Assembly (NCBI GenBank): GCA_934663645.1
Contig: CAKUKR010000089.1
Coordinates: forward strand, 1-8,001
Source: an uncultured Muribaculaceae bacterium
GTDB taxonomy: Bacteria > Bacteroidota > Bacteroidia > Bacteroidales > Muribaculaceae
Direction: 5' to 3'
Length of the DNA stretch: 8,001 bases
Shown: positions 6,487 through 8,001 of the stretch, one piece after another
How the letters are laid out: the number at the start of each line of letters is the position of its first letter
Position numbering within the stretch: the first letter of the stretch is position 1
Notes under the pieces: generated by a model
The model's database searches: none
What the model was told of the DNA's origin: nothing
The model's input: the letters and a program-made list of their open reading frames with translations, nothing else
Translations under genes and position numbers: made by a program

Positions 6487-7605
6487 TTAGTTGTTTGTAG
6501 ATTCTTCGTTTGTAGCGCCTTCCACTGCGGGAGCGTTGTCAGCAGCATGCTGCTCGGGAGTTACCTCCTCTGCCTGAGGCTCAGGCTGCGGTGCCTGCTG
6601 CGGTGCCTGCATCATCTGCATCATCGGGTTTTGCGGGAAATTGCCTGTCTCTGCTACTTTCTCAAGATTTGCAGTGTCAACGACCTTTTCGCCTTCGAGG
6701 TAGTTGATGAACTTGCCTATGTTTGCGAAACGCTCTGCCACATCCTTCACGTCGAGTTCAGGGTTTTGTGCAGTTACCTGTCCTAACAGCATCGGCATTT
6801 GGGCTACCTGTACAGTCATCTGCTTCAGCTGCTCGTAAGGAACACCCTGCTCAACACCCTTGCCAAACACGTCTGCGAGATGTTTGGCTTGCATTGTAGC
6901 GTACTGCTCACGGAGGCCTTCATCTTTCAGATACTTGCCGTTCTTGGCATTGATAGTGAACACAGCCGCCTGTGCAAGGAACAACAGGATGACGATAGAT
7001 GTCCACCACTTGCCGATGCACTTCAGGCGAGGAATCCACTTCGTGTTGTCCCAGCCGATTGACTGGAACATCGACCAGAAGCCGTGGTTGAGGTGGAACC
7101 ACAGTGCCACGAAGCCGATTACGTACACGATCGGAGTCCAAACCTGGCTGAATGCCTCGTGGATGAACAGTGTGCCCGCTGCTGCGGGGATTTCAGTGTG
7201 GCAACCGCATACCTCTACCAGCTGCATCTTTGCCCAGAACTGGATAAGGTGCACGATGAGGAAAGCGACAACCACGATGCCCAGCACGAGCATGTTCTTC
7301 GATGACCATTCCACGCCCGGAGCTGCGCCGTTGATGGCATAACGGTCATTGCCGCGTGCACGGCGGTTCTTAACCGTCAGGCACAGTGCGTAGATGATGT
7401 GTATGACAAACAGAAGCGCCAGCCCCATCGAGGCTATCAGCGCATACCAGTTGGCGCCAAGGAACTCACAAACCACGTTGTAAGCCGCCGGCCAAAGGAT
7501 AGCTACGCTGTTCATCAAACAGTGAAAAGTGACAAACAGGACGAGACATACGCCCGTGAGGGACATTATGAACTTACGTCCTACAGATGAGCTTGTTAAC
7601 CACAT
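6487..7605 (-). CDS. frdC: Fumarate reductase/succinate dehydrogenase cytochrome b subunit with long C-terminal extension (FrdC/SdhC)
   Basis: This is the membrane anchor that binds quinone and two b haems (type B, one anchor protein). Five membrane segments lie at about 12-35, 54-78, 104-126, 155-176 and 201-219. His28, His69, His119 and His171, one in each of the first four segments, match the positions of the four haem ligands of the Wolinella enzyme. At 372 residues it is much longer than the roughly 200-260 usual for this family. Residues 221-372 form a tail: a helical, charged part to about 320, then a Met/Gln/Pro/Glu-rich stretch (NPMMQMMQAPQQAPQPEPQ) and an acidic end. By topology of related proteins the tail should be periplasmic. 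The frame and composition are continuous and frdA follows after 12 bp, so it is not an obvious frameshift. First gene of the operon; its leader is A-rich with no Shine-Dalgarno sequence. Confidence 0.95.
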   Translation of the reverse strand: MWLTSSSVGRKFIMSLTGVCLVLFVTFHCLMNSVAILWPAAYNVVCEFLGANWYALIASMGLALLFVIHIIYALCLTVKNRRARGNDRYAINGAAPGVEWSSKNMLVLGIVVVAFLIVHLIQFWAKMQLVEVCGCHTEIPAAAGTLFIHEAFSQVWTPIVYVIGFVALWFHLNHGFWSMFQSIGWDNTKWIPRLKCIGKWWTSIVILLFLAQAAVFTINAKNGKYLKDEGLREQYATMQAKHLADVFGKGVEQGVPYEQLKQMTVQVAQMPMLLGQVTAQNPELDVKDVAERFANIGKFINYLEGEKVVDTANLEKVAETGNFPQNPMMQMMQAPQQAPQPEPQAEEVTPEQHAADNAPAVEGATNEESTNN

Positions 7606-7752
7606 AGCTGTTCAATTTAGTTGTTATTATTTAGTTATTTAGTTTCCAGCATAGATATATGCCTCGGGCATACCGGCGGGCGGCATATCCGCAGCAAAAC
7701 CTATATCCGCCTGTAAATCAAATAGGTATGAGATGCAGAACGGAATTCAATG
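7606..7752 (-). promoter_or_regulatory. Long untranslated leader of the frd operon
   Basis: About 140 nt separate the predicted transcription start from the frdC ATG. The leader contains TATGCC-TCG-GGCATA (7658-7672), a small hairpin. The same left arm, ATATGCC (7657-7663), can instead pair with GGCATAT at 7682-7688, so two structures exclude each other. The last 35 nt before the ATG are A-rich and unstructured, suited to ribosome entry. A regulatory role is possible but I recognise no known riboswitch. Confidence 0.35.
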
Positions 7753-7784
7753 CAAAATTATCATAATTTGCCCACACTACAAAA
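7753..7784 (-). promoter_or_regulatory. Promoter of the frdCAB operon
   Basis: On the minus strand TTTTG (7784-7780) precedes TAATTTTG (7760-7753) by 19 bp. Both elements match the Bacteroidetes primary sigma factor consensus (TTTG at -33, TAnnTTTG at -7) at the preferred spacing. Transcription should start near 7745. Confidence 0.7.
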
Positions 7785-7851
7785 CTATTTCGGCGAAAAA
7801 TCCGCGACAAAAAACGCCTCCTCCGCAGCCCTGCAGATTTATCCCGAAAAA

Positions 7852-7883
7852 GTTGCACAGCACGAGAATATTGGCTAACTTTG
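7852..7883 (+). promoter_or_regulatory. Promoter of the tRNA-Arg gene
   Basis: GTTG (7852-7855) is followed after 20 bp by TAACTTTG (7876-7883), a perfect -7 element. The predicted start near 7890 lies about 35 bp before the tRNA. It is divergent from the frd promoter, with about 70 bp between the two -33 regions. Confidence 0.7.
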
Positions 7884-7926
7884 CAGCCGCTACGGACATG
7901 AGCGTCCGTCAGCGATGAAATAGGAC

Positions 7927-8000
7927 GGTCCGGTAGCTCAACTGGATAGAGCAACAGCCTTCTAAGCTGTGGGTTCCGGGTTCGAGTCCCGGCCGGATCA
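7927..8000 (+). tRNA. tRNA-Arg (anticodon UCU)
   Basis: A complete 74-nt cloverleaf: acceptor stem GGTCCGG/CCGGATC with one G-U pair, D stem GCTC/GAGC, anticodon stem ACAGC/GCTGT with loop CTTCTAA (anticodon TCT at 7961-7963), and T stem CCGGG/CCCGG with loop TTCGAGT. The discriminator base is A. It reads AGA, and AGG by wobble. The window ends one base after it, so an encoded CCA cannot be judged. Confidence 0.97.
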
Positions 8001-8001
8001 C

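Overview
The window looks like a chromosomal segment from an anaerobic Bacteroidales bacterium. Three things point there. The succinate dehydrogenase/fumarate reductase genes are in the order C-A-B with a single-subunit, four-histidine (type B, dihaem) membrane anchor. The start codons lack clear Shine-Dalgarno sequences and have A-rich leaders. The promoters fit the Bacteroidetes pattern (TTTG near -33, TAnnTTTG near -7), several as the typical 'TAACTTTGC' form. A gut family such as Muribaculaceae is a reasonable guess, but the window alone does not prove it.

Layout, left to right. Bases 1-410 hold no convincing gene but are rich in hairpins: a terminator-like stem (132-171), a perfect 12-bp inverted repeat around an A/T-rich 66-bp core (181-270), and a strong hairpin (347-390) just past the end of the next gene. 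Bases 411-2255 (minus) encode an AAA+ ATPase with an acidic N-terminus and two winged-helix-like segments before the ATPase module. Bases about 2134-2820 are an old tandem duplication. Each unit contains the first ~40 codons of the ATPase, its leader and its promoter, plus a promoter-like element pointing the other way. The second unit holds a dead ATPase start with an early stop. Its rightward promoter now drives a two-gene cassette (2830-3566, plus) that looks like a type II toxin-antitoxin pair, toxin first, joined by an ATGA overlap, with a palindromic candidate operator.

Two hairpins (3598-3660) separate this cassette from the convergent fumarate reductase operon. That operon runs on the minus strand from a recognisable promoter at 7753-7784 through frdC (7605-6487), frdA (6474-4453) and frdB (4431-3673), with gaps of only 12 and 21 bp. 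The three products form the membrane complex that passes electrons between quinone and fumarate/succinate. In anaerobic Bacteroidales it works mainly as a menaquinol:fumarate reductase making succinate. FrdC carries an unusual C-terminal extension of about 150 residues. Divergent from the operon, a tRNA-Arg(UCU) gene with its own promoter ends the window.

The most notable features are the duplicated divergent control region linking an AAA+ ATPase to a toxin-antitoxin-like pair, and the extended FrdC. I see no CRISPR array, no insertion sequence and no rRNA.
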